Below, in pieces: positions 35,094-43,527 of a stretch of 64,000 bases of DNA. The notes beneath the pieces are model-generated. The model had not been told where the DNA came from. It saw only the letters and a list, made by a program, of their open reading frames with translations, and made no database searches. Each line of letters begins with the position of its first letter. Within the stretch, counting starts at the first letter, position 1. A program made the translations under genes and the position numbers. The stretch is from Sutcliffiella horikoshii DSM 8719 (lineage in GTDB: Bacteria > Bacillota > Bacilli > Bacillales > Bacillaceae_I), in assembly GCA_001648575.1 (NCBI GenBank), contig LQXN01000061.1:62001-126000 (forward strand). Direction: 5' to 3'.

Positions 35094-36389
35094 TCAATGT
35101 ACATTTGTCAAAAACGTCAGGAAGAATAGTGCCGCGATCACGTAGAGTGGGGCGGATACTTCTTTTGCTTTGCCTAGTAGTAGCTTCATGAGCGGGTAGG
35201 CTATGAATCCGAATGCAATTCCGTCTGCAATAGAGTAAGAGAATGGGATCATTACAATTACTAGAAAGGCAGGGAATCCTTCTGATAAGTCTTGGAAGTC
35301 GATTTGTTTCACTGATTGAAGCATCAGTACACCAATGATAATTAAAATTGGCGCAATCGCACTGCCTGGAATTATTTTAATGAAGGGAATCGCAAACATG
35401 GAAAGCAAAAATAGGCTTCCTGTCGTTATTGCTGTCACACCGGTTCTTCCGCCAGCGGCAATACCTGCTGCCGTTTCCACTGTTGAAACGGTAGGACTGG
35501 TACCGAAAAGTCCACTTGTTAAAATGGAAATTCCGTTTGCCTGGAAGGAACGCTTGAACTTTTCAGGGCGGTTGATCATTCCCAAGTGTCCGTTAATAAG
35601 CCCGATGTTCTCAAACAAGAGAACCATCGTTAAAGAGAAGACAGCCACTAAAAACGTGAACTCTCCAATCTTTGCAAATGAAACGGCACCAAATAAGGAA
35701 AGATAGCTATCCAATGGTAAAGCACTTCCACCAACATCAGAGAAGTTTACCACTCCCAAAGCACCTGCGATAACTGTACCAGCAACGATACTAATCAAGA
35801 AGTTTGCTGGGACATTTCGCATAAATAACGTTACAGCTAAAATCACCGTCAGAATCGTGGCAATCACATAAGGACTAGAAACATCTCCAAGTGATAATAG
35901 AGAGTTTTCACCCTTTACGATAAGTCCACCTTTTTCCAACCCGATCAAGGTCAAGAATAATCCTAACCCCACCGTAATCGCATGCTTTAAAGAGCTTGGA
36001 ATCGCCTCGAGCAGCACTTGTGCAAGTTTTGTAAACGAAATGATCGTCACAATCACACCAGAAACCACTACGACGCCCAATGCTTCTTGCCAGGTTAATC
36101 CCATCGAGTGAACCAACGTATAGGTGAACATCGCGTTGATTCCCATACCGGGAACAAGGATGATCGGCGCATTCGCCCAAAATCCCATCAACCAGCAACC
36201 CACTACACAAGTAAGGATGGTGGCGATAATTCCGGCTTCAATCGGAATACCTGCTTCTGCAAGAATCGTTGCATTAACAGCAATAATGTACACAATGGTA
36301 AAGAAAGAGATCATTCCGGCCATCATCTCACGCTTTAAAGTCGTCTCATGACCAGCCAGATCAAATGAATTCTTTATCCATTGAAGCAT
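35094..36389 (-). CDS. pbuO: Guanine/hypoxanthine permease (AzgA family, PbuO-like)
   Basis: A 431-residue purine permease with about 13 membrane segments. The AzgA/NCS2 signatures are present: VPGMGINAMFTYTLV, TVGLGLFLTLIGL and TSPTVSTVETAAGIAAGGRTG. Length and the lack of PbuG-type inserts favour PbuO over PbuG. It imports hypoxanthine or guanine with a cation. No purine riboswitch aptamer is visible in the short leader, which also fits PbuO instead of PbuG. It stands alone, divergent from the DUF1992 gene. Confidence 0.85.
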   Translation of the reverse strand: MLQWIKNSFDLAGHETTLKREMMAGMISFFTIVYIIAVNATILAEAGIPIEAGIIATILTCVVGCWLMGFWANAPIILVPGMGINAMFTYTLVHSMGLTWQEALGVVVVSGVIVTIISFTKLAQVLLEAIPSSLKHAITVGLGLFLTLIGLEKGGLIVKGENSLLSLGDVSSPYVIATILTVILAVTLFMRNVPANFLISIVAGTVIAGALGVVNFSDVGGSALPLDSYLSLFGAVSFAKIGEFTFLVAVFSLTMVLLFENIGLINGHLGMINRPEKFKRSFQANGISILTSGLFGTSPTVSTVETAAGIAAGGRTGVTAITTGSLFLLSMFAIPFIKIIPGSAIAPILIIIGVLMLQSVKQIDFQDLSEGFPAFLVIVMIPFSYSIADGIAFGFIAYPLMKLLLGKAKEVSAPLYVIAALFFLTFLTNVH

Positions 36390-36582
36390 AATAAAACACC
36401 TTATTCAGTTTCCCTCTCCCACCCGGCCGCACAGGACCCACAAACAAGTATTATAACGCGCAAATCTTCATCCGACAATAAAAAAATCCAGAGTTTTTTG
36501 TTAGAATGTTCAGAAAAAGTACACACTCTTAATATAGGAATGGGGTAAACTGGTAGTAACGAACAGAAAAAGGGTGAGCGCA

Positions 36583-36951
36583 ATGGACTTTTTTCGACTG
36601 ACGGATGAAAAAATCAGAAAAGCCTATGAAGATGGGGAATTTGAGAACCTGCCCGGTTATGGCAAACGTTTGGAGCTTGAAGACTTATCCAACGTCCCCC
36701 CAGAGATGAGAATGGCCTACAAAATGATGAAGAATGCGGGAATGATGGAGGAGCAGCAAGTAAGGACAGAGATTGAATACTTGGAGGATCTTATCAAAGG
36801 AGCGCATAGCGACGTGGAAGAAGCCAGGCTGAATCAAAGGCTGTCAGAAAAACAACTTAGATTACAGCAGATTATCCAAAAGAAGAAAAAAGAGGCTAAT
36901 TCAGCTGTTTTTAAAAATTATCAGGACCAAATCATGAAAAGGTTTGACTGA
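36583..36951 (+). CDS. DUF1992 (DnaJ-homologue-like) protein
   Basis: A 122-residue cytoplasmic protein of the DUF1992 family: FENLPGYGKRLELED near the N-terminus is the family hallmark, followed by PPEMRMAYKMMKNAG and a coiled-coil C-terminus. The function is unknown. AAAGGGTG precedes the ATG at 36583; the GTG at 36574 belongs to that ribosome site. Confidence 0.85.
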   Translation: MDFFRLTDEKIRKAYEDGEFENLPGYGKRLELEDLSNVPPEMRMAYKMMKNAGMMEEQQVRTEIEYLEDLIKGAHSDVEEARLNQRLSEKQLRLQQIIQKKKKEANSAVFKNYQDQIMKRFD

Positions 36952-36963
36952 AATATAGAAGCT

Positions 36964-37008
36964 AGAGCCGACTGACCAGCATTATTAAGTGTCCTCGGTT
37001 CTTTTTTA
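36964..37008 (+). terminator. Terminator after the DUF1992 gene
   Basis: AGAGCCGA (36964-36971) pairs with TCGGTTCT (36995-37002) across a large loop, then TTTTT. Confidence 0.65.
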
Positions 37009-37124
37009 ATTTTTTCACAAAGTATTGCATGTGAAAAATCACAACAGTAACGCTTGGTATATCGCTTGAAAGTTACAAAAAAAGCCTATATTTTACATAA
37101 AAGTTACACGTACGTTACACTTTC

Positions 37125-37145
37125 AATTCTCATCAAATTCTCATC
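37125..37145. promoter_or_regulatory. Phased direct repeat AATTCTCATC upstream of the two-component operon
   Basis: AATTCTCATC occurs at 37125-37134 and again at 37136-37145, an exact direct repeat with an 11-bp step, 100 bases before the response regulator start. This is the geometry of OmpR/PhoB-family operators. The same TTCTCAT pair with the same step lies before the htrA-like gene (39360). TAGTAT and TATTAA -10-like sequences follow. Confidence 0.65.
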
Positions 37146-37244
37146 CCATCCCCACCATTTATTAGGTAGTATTAAAGAGAGTCTTAAAATCAGGCGATAC
37201 GTCTAAAATATAACCAAGAAGCCACTTATTGTGGAGGTGCCATC

Positions 37245-37922
37245 ATGTGCAAAGTCCTAATAATAGAAGATGAAAAAAACCTAGCACGATTTATTGAGCT
37301 GGAATTACAATACGAAGGTTTCACCGTCTCCACTTCCTATGACGGGAGAGAGGGACTTGAGCTTGCATTAGCAAAAGAGTGGGATATCATCCTGCTTGAT
37401 TTGATGCTTCCTGGCCTGAGCGGGATGGAAGTGTGCCGGAGAATAAGAACTGCCAAAGAAACTCCCATCATCATGCTGACTGCAAGGGACAGTGTGATGG
37501 ATAAAGTATCCGGCCTTGATAGTGGTGCAGATGATTACATGTCCAAGCCATTTGCGATTGAAGAGCTTTTGGCAAGGATTCGTGCACTTTTGCGTCGTAT
37601 GGAAGGTAAAAAGAATGAAAAAAACAATATCCTGTCCTTCCGTGAGCTGGAAGTTGATCTTGACGCAAGAACGGTTATTAGAGCCGGGGAACAGATTGAG
37701 CTGACCAAAAGGGAATTTGACCTCCTGGTAATTTTTATGACAAATATTAACAGAGTGCTGACAAGGGAGCTTCTTTTAGATAAGGTGTGGGAGCTGGGGT
37801 CCTACGCTGAAACCAACGTTGTGGACGTATATGTTCGCTATCTACGGAACAAAATCGATAAGCCTGATGAAGAAAGCTACATACAAACAGTGCGCGGGAC
37901 GGGTTATGTGATGAGAAAATGA
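37245..37922 (+). CDS. OmpR/PhoB-family response regulator (ArlR/YkoG-like)
   Basis: A 225-residue regulator. The receiver domain has the acidic pocket (Glu8, Asp9), phosphoacceptor Asp52, Thr79 and Lys101. The C-terminal winged helix shows ELTKREFDLL and NVVDVYVRYLRNKID, very close to ArlR/YkoG. GGAGGTG precedes the ATG. The kinase gene overlaps by 4 bases (ATGA), so they are an operon. Candidate operators lie upstream of this gene and of the htrA-like gene, which suggests autoregulation and control of HtrA. Confidence 0.93.
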   Translation: MCKVLIIEDEKNLARFIELELQYEGFTVSTSYDGREGLELALAKEWDIILLDLMLPGLSGMEVCRRIRTAKETPIIMLTARDSVMDKVSGLDSGADDYMSKPFAIEELLARIRALLRRMEGKKNEKNNILSFRELEVDLDARTVIRAGEQIELTKREFDLLVIFMTNINRVLTRELLLDKVWELGSYAETNVVDVYVRYLRNKIDKPDEESYIQTVRGTGYVMRK

Positions 37923-39340
37923 ATCGATTTCAACGATATATGAAGCAACTCCCGATCAGATGGAAAATAACCATTTGGTCCTCATTGGTTTTATTCGTCC
38001 TTTTCATTGCGTACAATTCTGTTCAATATTATGTGATGAGAACATGGATGATTGAACAGGAAGAACGAAATATACAGGAAAAGATGAAAGAGATACAGGC
38101 CTATTTCTCCGAGCAGCCTTTTTTTGTGGGTCGTTCGGAAATCATCAACAGCAGCGGATTTATAGAAAAAGTAAATGAAACGAATGAACTGATCCGGATA
38201 ATAGATAAAGACGGTGCCCTCCTTGTGGCAGTTGCCACTAACCTGCCGAGGGAAATGCTCATCACCCCTGTTGAGAGCGAAAATCTCGAACATGTAAAAG
38301 TAAATGGAAAACATTATTTAATTCACCGGGAACCAGTGATAACAAATGGATTTATTGGGTACATAGAAATTATACGCGATTTGAAAAACTATGAACGGCT
38401 GCGCGGGTTGATATTCCTTGTGACCTGGTCGGCAGGTGCAGGCGCCATCCTCTTAAGCGGTGTCGGCGGAATGCTCATTGCCAAACAGCTGCTTGCTCCG
38501 ATCCAAGCGCTAACCGATACGATGAAACGCATCAAAATGCGTGGCTTCAAAGAACGCGTTCCCCAAGATAAAAATCAAAAGGATGAAATTGCAGATTTAT
38601 CGAATGTGTTTAATGAGATGATGGATGACGTGGAAATGTCTTTTCAAAAGCAGAAGCAATTTGTGGAGGATGCCTCCCATGAACTGAGGACGCCAATCTC
38701 CATATTGGAAGGGCACTTGAAGCTGTTGAACCGTTGGGGGAAAAATGACCCCGAGGTACTTGAGGAGTCATTGAAAGCGTCCCAACAAGAAGTGGAGAGG
38801 CTGAAAATGCTCGTGTATGAGCTTTTGGAGCTGACCCGCTTGGAATCCGACCGACTTGAAGTGGTGGAAGACCTGACAGAGCCAGTAAGTGTTGTGGAAG
38901 ATGTAATAAAAAAATTCACATTGCTCCACCCTGACTTTACTTTTTCATTTATTAATCAACTGCAAGAGCCGGCTAAAGTTGCCATAGCGGAAAGGCATCT
39001 CGAGCAGGTACTCATCATATTGATTGATAACGCAGTGAAATATTCCAGCCAATCCAGTACGGTGGAGGTCATTACAGATAAAAATGACAATCAGTTCACG
39101 GTCTCCATTAAAGACTACGGCATTGGAGTCCCTCAAGAAGATCTGCAGAAAATATTCGACCGTTTCTATAGAGTGGATAAAGCTCGCAGCAGGGAAAAAG
39201 GCGGCCAGGGACTTGGACTTTCCATCGCTAAAAGAATGGTGGATAACTATAACGGTTCCATTGTTGCTGATAGTGTCGAGGGAGAATGGACCATGATTAC
39301 TGTCACTCTGAATGGTGTTTTTGAAGTAAATGAAACATAA
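37919..39340 (+). CDS. Two-component sensor kinase (ArlS/YkoH-like)
   Basis: A 473-residue membrane kinase: TM1 at about 19-40, an extracellular domain of about 120 residues, TM2 at about 163-187, a HAMP segment, HisKA with His in DASHELRTPISIL, and HATPase_c with NAVKYS, DYGIGV and GGQGLGLSIA. The extracellular loop should sense an envelope signal. The start overlaps the regulator stop as ATGA. The adjacent HtrA protease suggests a role in envelope or secretion stress, although the regulator is more like ArlR than CssR. Confidence 0.93.
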   Translation: MNRFQRYMKQLPIRWKITIWSSLVLFVLFIAYNSVQYYVMRTWMIEQEERNIQEKMKEIQAYFSEQPFFVGRSEIINSSGFIEKVNETNELIRIIDKDGALLVAVATNLPREMLITPVESENLEHVKVNGKHYLIHREPVITNGFIGYIEIIRDLKNYERLRGLIFLVTWSAGAGAILLSGVGGMLIAKQLLAPIQALTDTMKRIKMRGFKERVPQDKNQKDEIADLSNVFNEMMDDVEMSFQKQKQFVEDASHELRTPISILEGHLKLLNRWGKNDPEVLEESLKASQQEVERLKMLVYELLELTRLESDRLEVVEDLTEPVSVVEDVIKKFTLLHPDFTFSFINQLQEPAKVAIAERHLEQVLIILIDNAVKYSSQSSTVEVITDKNDNQFTVSIKDYGIGVPQEDLQKIFDRFYRVDKARSREKGGQGLGLSIAKRMVDNYNGSIVADSVEGEWTMITVTLNGVFEVNET

Positions 39341-39359
39341 CTTAGAAATACATCTGTAT

Positions 39360-39377
39360 TTCTCATCGTTTTCTCAT
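39360..39377. promoter_or_regulatory. Phased TTCTCAT direct repeat upstream of the htrA-like gene
   Basis: TTCTCAT at 39360-39366 and 39371-39377, an 11-bp step, matching the repeat at 37127/37138 in both sequence and spacing. It starts 20 bases after the kinase stop codon. The miniature element at 39432 separates it from the htrA start. Confidence 0.65.
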
Positions 39378-39431
39378 TTTTCTTTAACATTACTTTCATC
39401 GTACTAGGGTTTAATAGAAATAGATAAAAAA

Positions 39432-39581
39432 GGCTGTTTTTGTAAACTTTGTTGCTTGCTCTTTTCCCTGTGTTGCTAAGAATCCTGCTTACAATCTCAA
39501 GACTATGGATGCAATGAAAAGTCAAAAGTCCGAATGCCGACTTTTCACCAGTGAATAGCAACATTCTTTGAAAAAAGAGCC
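39432..39581 (+). mobile_element. GGCT miniature element, 150-bp deleted copy
   Basis: It has both ends of the 184-bp family (GGCTGTTTTTGTAAACTTTG left; AGCAACATTCTTTGAAAAAA then GAGCC right) with about 34 bp lost inside. The flanking duplication is TAAAAAA (39425-39431 and 39582-39588). It lies in the leader of the htrA-like gene, 32 bases before the start codon. Confidence 0.85.
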
Positions 39582-39613
39582 TAAAAAACATTCTCATGAT
39601 GAGGTGAAGGAGT

Positions 39614-40852
39614 ATGGGTTATTATGACGATCATGTCACACAAAAAAGGGCCCGTAAGGAAAAAACATTTGGAAAGCTGGTATTCGCTTCCATTACAGGA
39701 GGTATAATCGGGGCGCTCGGAGTGGTTGCAATGCTGCCGGTCCTTCTAGATTGGGGCGTTTACATGGATAAAAATGGTGAGGTGGTTTCAGAGCCTCCGA
39801 CGAGTGTAGAAACGAACTCTGTAGTGCAGACTGATCAAGTGGAATATGAAAAAATACAAACGAATATAACAAGTGCAGTAGATAACGTTTCCGAAGCTGT
39901 GGTTGGGGTAGTTAATATACAAAGAGGCGGAAATTCCCTTTTTGATCCACGTGGTGCACAAGGGGATCAGGAGGCAGGAACAGGTTCTGGAGTGGTTTAC
40001 AAAAAAGAGAACGGTAAAGCATTCATTGTGACCAATGCTCATGTCATTGATGGAGCCGCTAAGGTGGAAGTAAGCCTTGTTGATGGTACCAGGGTGGAAG
40101 CAGAAGTGGTTGGAAGTGATGCCTTAACAGACCTGGCTGTATTAACAGTGGATGATGCGAACATTAATCAGGTTGCAACTTTTGGTGATTCTGATTCCAT
40201 CACTTTGGGTGAACCGGTTATCGCAATAGGAAATCCCCTTGGCCTGGAATTCTTCGGTTCTGTCACACAGGGGATCATCAGCGGAAAAGAACGGATCATA
40301 CCCGTTGACATAGATCAAAATGGCCAACCGGACTGGGAAGCAGATGTCATTCAGACTGATGCTGCGATAAATCCAGGTAATAGTGGAGGTGCACTAGTCA
40401 ATCTTCGCGGGGAAGTTATCGGCATCAACTCGATGAAAATCGCCCAATCCAGAGTGGAGGGAATCGGCTTTGCAATTCCGATTTCATCTGTAAAGCCAAT
40501 CATCGAGGATCTTGAACAGCACAAGGAAGTACAAAGACCATTTATGGGTGTAGGACTTGCATCATTATCCGATGTCCCACTCGAAGCTCAGAGGTCTACA
40601 TTGAAACTGCCGGAAGAAGTGAAAAACGGTATTGTCGTAACAGGGGTAGAGTCCACGTCCCCAGCCGATAAGGCAGGTTTGAAAGAATATGATGTGATTG
40701 TAAAATTAGATGACCAGGAAATTAAGGATGCATTGGGACTTAGAAAATTCCTCTACAGCCAAAAGAATATCGGTGATAAGATGAAGGTTTCCTACTATCG
40801 TGATGGAAAACTAGAAGAGACCGAAATGACACTTGTTAAACAAATGTTCTGA
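39614..40852 (+). CDS. HtrA/DegP-like serine protease with PDZ domain
   Basis: A 412-residue HtrA-family protease: an N-terminal membrane anchor (about 22-46), a trypsin-like domain with the triad His143 (TNAHVI), Asp173 (LTDLAV) and Ser257 (GNSGGA), and one PDZ domain from about 310 (FMGVGLASL; SPADKAGLKEYDVIVKLD). It degrades or refolds misfolded exported proteins on the outer membrane face. It resembles B. subtilis HtrA, HtrB and HtrC; which orthologue cannot be fixed. GAGGTGAAGGAG precedes the ATG. Probably controlled by the upstream two-component system. Confidence 0.93.
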   Translation: MGYYDDHVTQKRARKEKTFGKLVFASITGGIIGALGVVAMLPVLLDWGVYMDKNGEVVSEPPTSVETNSVVQTDQVEYEKIQTNITSAVDNVSEAVVGVVNIQRGGNSLFDPRGAQGDQEAGTGSGVVYKKENGKAFIVTNAHVIDGAAKVEVSLVDGTRVEAEVVGSDALTDLAVLTVDDANINQVATFGDSDSITLGEPVIAIGNPLGLEFFGSVTQGIISGKERIIPVDIDQNGQPDWEADVIQTDAAINPGNSGGALVNLRGEVIGINSMKIAQSRVEGIGFAIPISSVKPIIEDLEQHKEVQRPFMGVGLASLSDVPLEAQRSTLKLPEEVKNGIVVTGVESTSPADKAGLKEYDVIVKLDDQEIKDALGLRKFLYSQKNIGDKMKVSYYRDGKLEETEMTLVKQMF

Positions 40853-40911
40853 TGAAATAAAAAATGTATGTGATCTATGCTAAAAATCTAACGAATAGAG
40901 GCGATTGAAAC

Positions 40912-41046
40912 ATGCAAAAAACAACGGAGAAAACGAAGAAGGGGCTAGATGTCAGGAAGATTGTTGATAAATATAAAGCCAAAGGAATCAAAGTAGAAGT
41001 AGTAAAGCCTAGATTGGACTTGATAAAAGGGCTAAGCCCTCAATAA
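40912..41046 (+). CDS. 44-residue basic microprotein downstream of htrA
   Basis: ATG at 40912, preceded by a weak GAGG. The product (MQKTTEKTKKGLDVRKIV start) is Lys-rich with a predicted helix-strand pattern, KYKAKGIKVEVVKPRLDL. It starts 59 bases after the htrA stop with no terminator between, so it is likely in the same transcript. Function unknown. Confidence 0.55.
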   Translation: MQKTTEKTKKGLDVRKIVDKYKAKGIKVEVVKPRLDLIKGLSPQ

Positions 41047-41071
41047 TGGTATTCACTCCCCCCTTAATAAT

Positions 41072-41112
41072 AAAAAAACGACCTGAAACCAATGTTGGCC
41101 AGGTCGTTTTCT
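41072..41112. terminator. Bidirectional terminator
   Basis: AAAACGACCTG pairs with CAGGTCGTTTT, with long A and T flanks. It closes the htrA unit and the 54-residue minus-strand gene. Confidence 0.85.
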
Positions 41113-41167
41113 ATGCACAAAAATTATAAAACCGGACACTTGTCCGGTTCAGTAGAGAGAATATATG

Positions 41168-41332
41168 CTATTTAGCAATTAAATCATGTACCATGTATTT
41201 TTGATAGATATGAATGATTTCTTCGTCATCCATTCCTAAAATTTCTTCACGCAGGTGGCCTTTGTTTGTTAAAGTTTGTTCTACACTTTCCCGTTCCATA
41301 TCCGTTAAAAAGTATCTCTTTGAAACTATCAT
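41168..41332 (-). CDS. BH0509-like small protein, 54 residues
   Basis: ATG at 41332 with GAGGTG 7 bases upstream. The product begins MIVSKRYFLTDMERESVEQT and carries GMDDEEIIHIYQKYM near the C-terminus, similar in layout to the 49-residue protein at 48656 (FMTDEDIEHLYNNVY). Both fit the short BH0509 family of Bacillus, of unknown function. Confidence 0.65.
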   Translation of the reverse strand: MIVSKRYFLTDMERESVEQTLTNKGHLREEILGMDDEEIIHIYQKYMVHDLIAK

Positions 41333-41510
41333 CCTCTAGCACCTCGTTCTTAAAAGTATTTAATTATACTATTCCCAGATTAGTAGAATAATATACCTCA
41401 AAATGAAAAGAAATGAGGAAAAAATTTCAGCTGCACCCCCAGTGGGTTTTCGATCTATGCAAGCACGTTCAGGGGAAGTACCGGATTCATGCACTCTGAC
41501 CCCCAATCGA

Positions 41511-41789
41511 TAGGCCACTGAAAAAGTACATTATTCTAAAATGATCTGGCTAATACCGCTGTTGATTTCCACAAAAGGCTGCGCTTTCCGCAGGGCGAAC
41601 TTGAGCCTCCCCAGGCTGCGACCTGCGGGGTCTCAAGATTGTCGCTATCCCCCCGCAGGACAAGGAAGGCTGCGACAGCGATACATCGTACGCAGAAAAT
41701 GCTCGCATTTTCAAGGAGTCTTCGCCTTTTGCTCCAATCAACAGCTAGAAATCATTAGGACGATAAGTTATTGGTTTTTTCAGTGGCAT
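41511..41789. mobile_element. 279-bp miniature element inserted in a hairpin loop
   Basis: Ends TAGGCCACTGAAAAA (left) and the complement ATGCCACTGAAAAA (right), the same family as 12976. Flanked by a perfect 9-bp duplication CCCAATCGA (41502-41510 and 41790-41798). Excision rebuilds a hairpin CCCCCA-atcgac-TGGGGG. The core is inverted relative to 12976 and carries about 58 bp of extra sequence. Together with its flanks it fills most of the 484-base gap; the left flank (41430-41470) has another CTGCACCCCCAGT that can pair with ACTGGGGGCTGCAG on the right. Confidence 0.85.
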
Positions 41790-41816
41790 CCCAATCGACT
41801 GGGGGCTGCAGGAAAT

Positions 41817-42680
41817 TCATTTATCAATATACTCAAATAAGAATGATTGGCCATTGCGATAAAATCTTGGATCATAGATGCCCAGCCTTTGGTCGTCATC
41901 GACTATGACTACAAAGGGAGACCACTCATAGAGTGTTTTTGCTTCCGGTACTTCTGAGAAGAGTTCATTTAGGTCTGTCTCATCAGCGGACTCCAATGTG
42001 TATTGGAGTTTTGGTGTAGTAAACAATGCATCATCGATTATTTCGACCGTTTGCTCATTTTTCCCGATTACAGAGAAGTGCCATGGAAGGAAGCTGGCTG
42101 ATAAGGCAACTTGATCATATTTATCTTCATATTGCTTGTACAGCATGTATCCTTGGCTTGTTTGAATGGCAACATGTGCAACGATTAAAATCCATACAAG
42201 TCTATACAGCATGTGTCTCTCTTTATTCCATAGCTTTCTTGCAAAGAAGGCTATGAAAATGATGGTCCATATGACAAAGTCAACAATGGGGATGGTTCCA
42301 AAGGTAACCCTTATAGAAGAAAATGGTTCCAGATACCCGGTTCCCCATGCATTGAAAAGATCCGCAGTATTGTGGATGAATACGGCGATTAGCGGAACAA
42401 AAAAGAAGCGCCAATCCCTTCTTTTTAAAAACCAGATACTGACTAGAAAAAAGAGCAGTGCCCATATTGGTACCATAAAGAGCGAATGAGTGATGCCTCT
42501 GTGCCACATTTGATACATTCCTTCTGTATCCCAGAGGCTTGATATTACGTCGCTGTCAGGTATTTGGCTTGCTCCTACTGCGGTGACAAACATGGCTATT
42601 TTTGTTTTTTTATCATCCTGGCGTTTATCCACGGCACCATATATGGTCATGCCAAAAAGTGTATGGGTAATTGTATCCAT
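41817..42680 (-). CDS. YfhP/YdjM-like membrane-bound metal-dependent hydrolase (DUF457)
   Basis: A 287-residue protein with about four membrane segments and the family's His/Asp motifs: THTLFG at the N-terminus, IPDSD, WHRGITHS and HNTADLFNAWGTG. A soluble C-terminal domain of about 90 residues follows. B. subtilis YfhP is the nearest named relative I recall. The substrate is unknown. The stop lies 28 bases from the end of a miniature element. Confidence 0.8.
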   Translation of the reverse strand: MDTITHTLFGMTIYGAVDKRQDDKKTKIAMFVTAVGASQIPDSDVISSLWDTEGMYQMWHRGITHSLFMVPIWALLFFLVSIWFLKRRDWRFFFVPLIAVFIHNTADLFNAWGTGYLEPFSSIRVTFGTIPIVDFVIWTIIFIAFFARKLWNKERHMLYRLVWILIVAHVAIQTSQGYMLYKQYEDKYDQVALSASFLPWHFSVIGKNEQTVEIIDDALFTTPKLQYTLESADETDLNELFSEVPEAKTLYEWSPFVVIVDDDQRLGIYDPRFYRNGQSFLFEYIDK

Positions 42681-42742
42681 GGGCTTCTCCCCTTTTATGT
42701 ACGTTTTATCCTAAAATCATTTTACCTTAAAAGTCGGAAATA

Positions 42743-42773
42743 AAAAAAGAAACAACCTGCTTGAGGCTGCTTC
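42743..42773 (-). terminator. Terminator after the 54-residue membrane protein gene
   Basis: On the minus strand GAAGCAGCCT pairs with AGGTTGTTTC (two G-U pairs), then TTTTTTT. Confidence 0.65.
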
Positions 42774-42834
42774 AAATCAATTAAGTTTTATTTATTTTTG
42801 CATTTTTAGGCATGCTGAGTGCATTAATGCACTT

Positions 42835-42999
42835 TCAATGTATGGCTTTTGTTTCTTCTTCTGTCGGTTCTGGAGGCAGAGGATCGATTTCAATGGCATC
42901 TTTTTTGTTCAAACCAAGAGAGACGTTGTATAGAAAGACTCCCATCAATAAAAATAATAATAAGACAAACCCAATAGTCGCAGCATATAGAAATAACAT
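42835..42999 (-). CDS. Small single-TM protein, 54 residues
   Basis: ATG at 42999 with GGGGGATAG upstream. One membrane segment (residues 1-25) and an acidic, Pro-rich cytoplasmic tail (PLPPEPTEEETK). Not recognised. An upstream in-frame start would add seven residues but lacks a ribosome site. Confidence 0.6.
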   Translation of the reverse strand: MLFLYAATIGFVLLLFLLMGVFLYNVSLGLNKKDAIEIDPLPPEPTEEETKAIH

Positions 43000-43100
43000 G
43001 TCTATCCCCCCTCTGTACACTTATATGCACAAGCTAGTGAGGCTATTACTTCTAAGAGAAGGGGGAATAGAGGTATAATGGGGAGAAAAGTCAGGGGAGA

Positions 43101-43136
43101 ATTAAAAAACACCTACCGGAGTAAGTGTTTTTTGGA
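43101..43136. terminator. Terminator of yfkK
   Basis: AAAAAACACCTAC pairs with GTAAGTGTTTTTT around CGGA; the T-run is usable in both directions. Confidence 0.75.
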
Positions 43137-43137
43137 G

Positions 43138-43362
43138 TTATTGTTTTCTTAAATTTCCAAGTTCTTCGGCAATTGCCTGCATTTCGTTGGGGCTGAAGGA
43201 TGGCTTTCTCATGACAAGCTCGTAAATATCCTTAAGTTCTTCGTACATTTCTTCATCAAAATGTGATGGCTTGATGGCACCGAGATTTAACACCTTTAGC
43301 TTACCTTTGATTGCTTCGATCATATATTCTACATTTTCAGTGGATTTTTCTGTTAAGTTCAT
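43138..43362 (-). CDS. yfkK: DUF1128 family protein YfkK
   Basis: A 74-residue helical protein of the DUF1128 family, with the core [17 protein letters not shown] and [15 protein letters not shown]. The ATG at 43362 follows AAAGGACGG. Function unknown. It diverges from yfkJ; the yfk neighbourhood matches B. subtilis gene content. Confidence 0.88.
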   Translation of the reverse strand: MNLTEKSTENVEYMIEAIKGKLKVLNLGAIKPSHFDEEMYEELKDIYELVMRKPSFSPNEMQAIAEELGNLRKQ

Positions 43363-43454
43363 TTGAACCGTCCTTTCGTACAAAAGCTTTTCCTTATTTT
43401 ATCATGAATTGGTGAAAAACAGTATCTTCTTCTGGGAACTGGGGTATTAAAACT

Positions 43455-43486
43455 AGTGAGTAGCAACAATCTTTGAGTAAAGAGCC
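43455..43486. repeat. Solo right end of the GGCT element
   Basis: AGTAGCAACAATCTTTGAGT and then AAAGAGCC match the right terminus of the 184-bp element; no left end is present. It lies between yfkK and yfkJ. Confidence 0.65.
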
Positions 43487-43527
43487 TTATTATAAGAGTA
43501 AGATGGAAAAGGAAGGGAGATGGATAT

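Noticed and set aside
36390-36570. Purine riboswitch or PurBox upstream of the permease gene
   Set aside because: The leader is short and lacks the aptamer core; one CGAAC near 36562 is a single half-site and belongs as well to the divergent gene's promoter.
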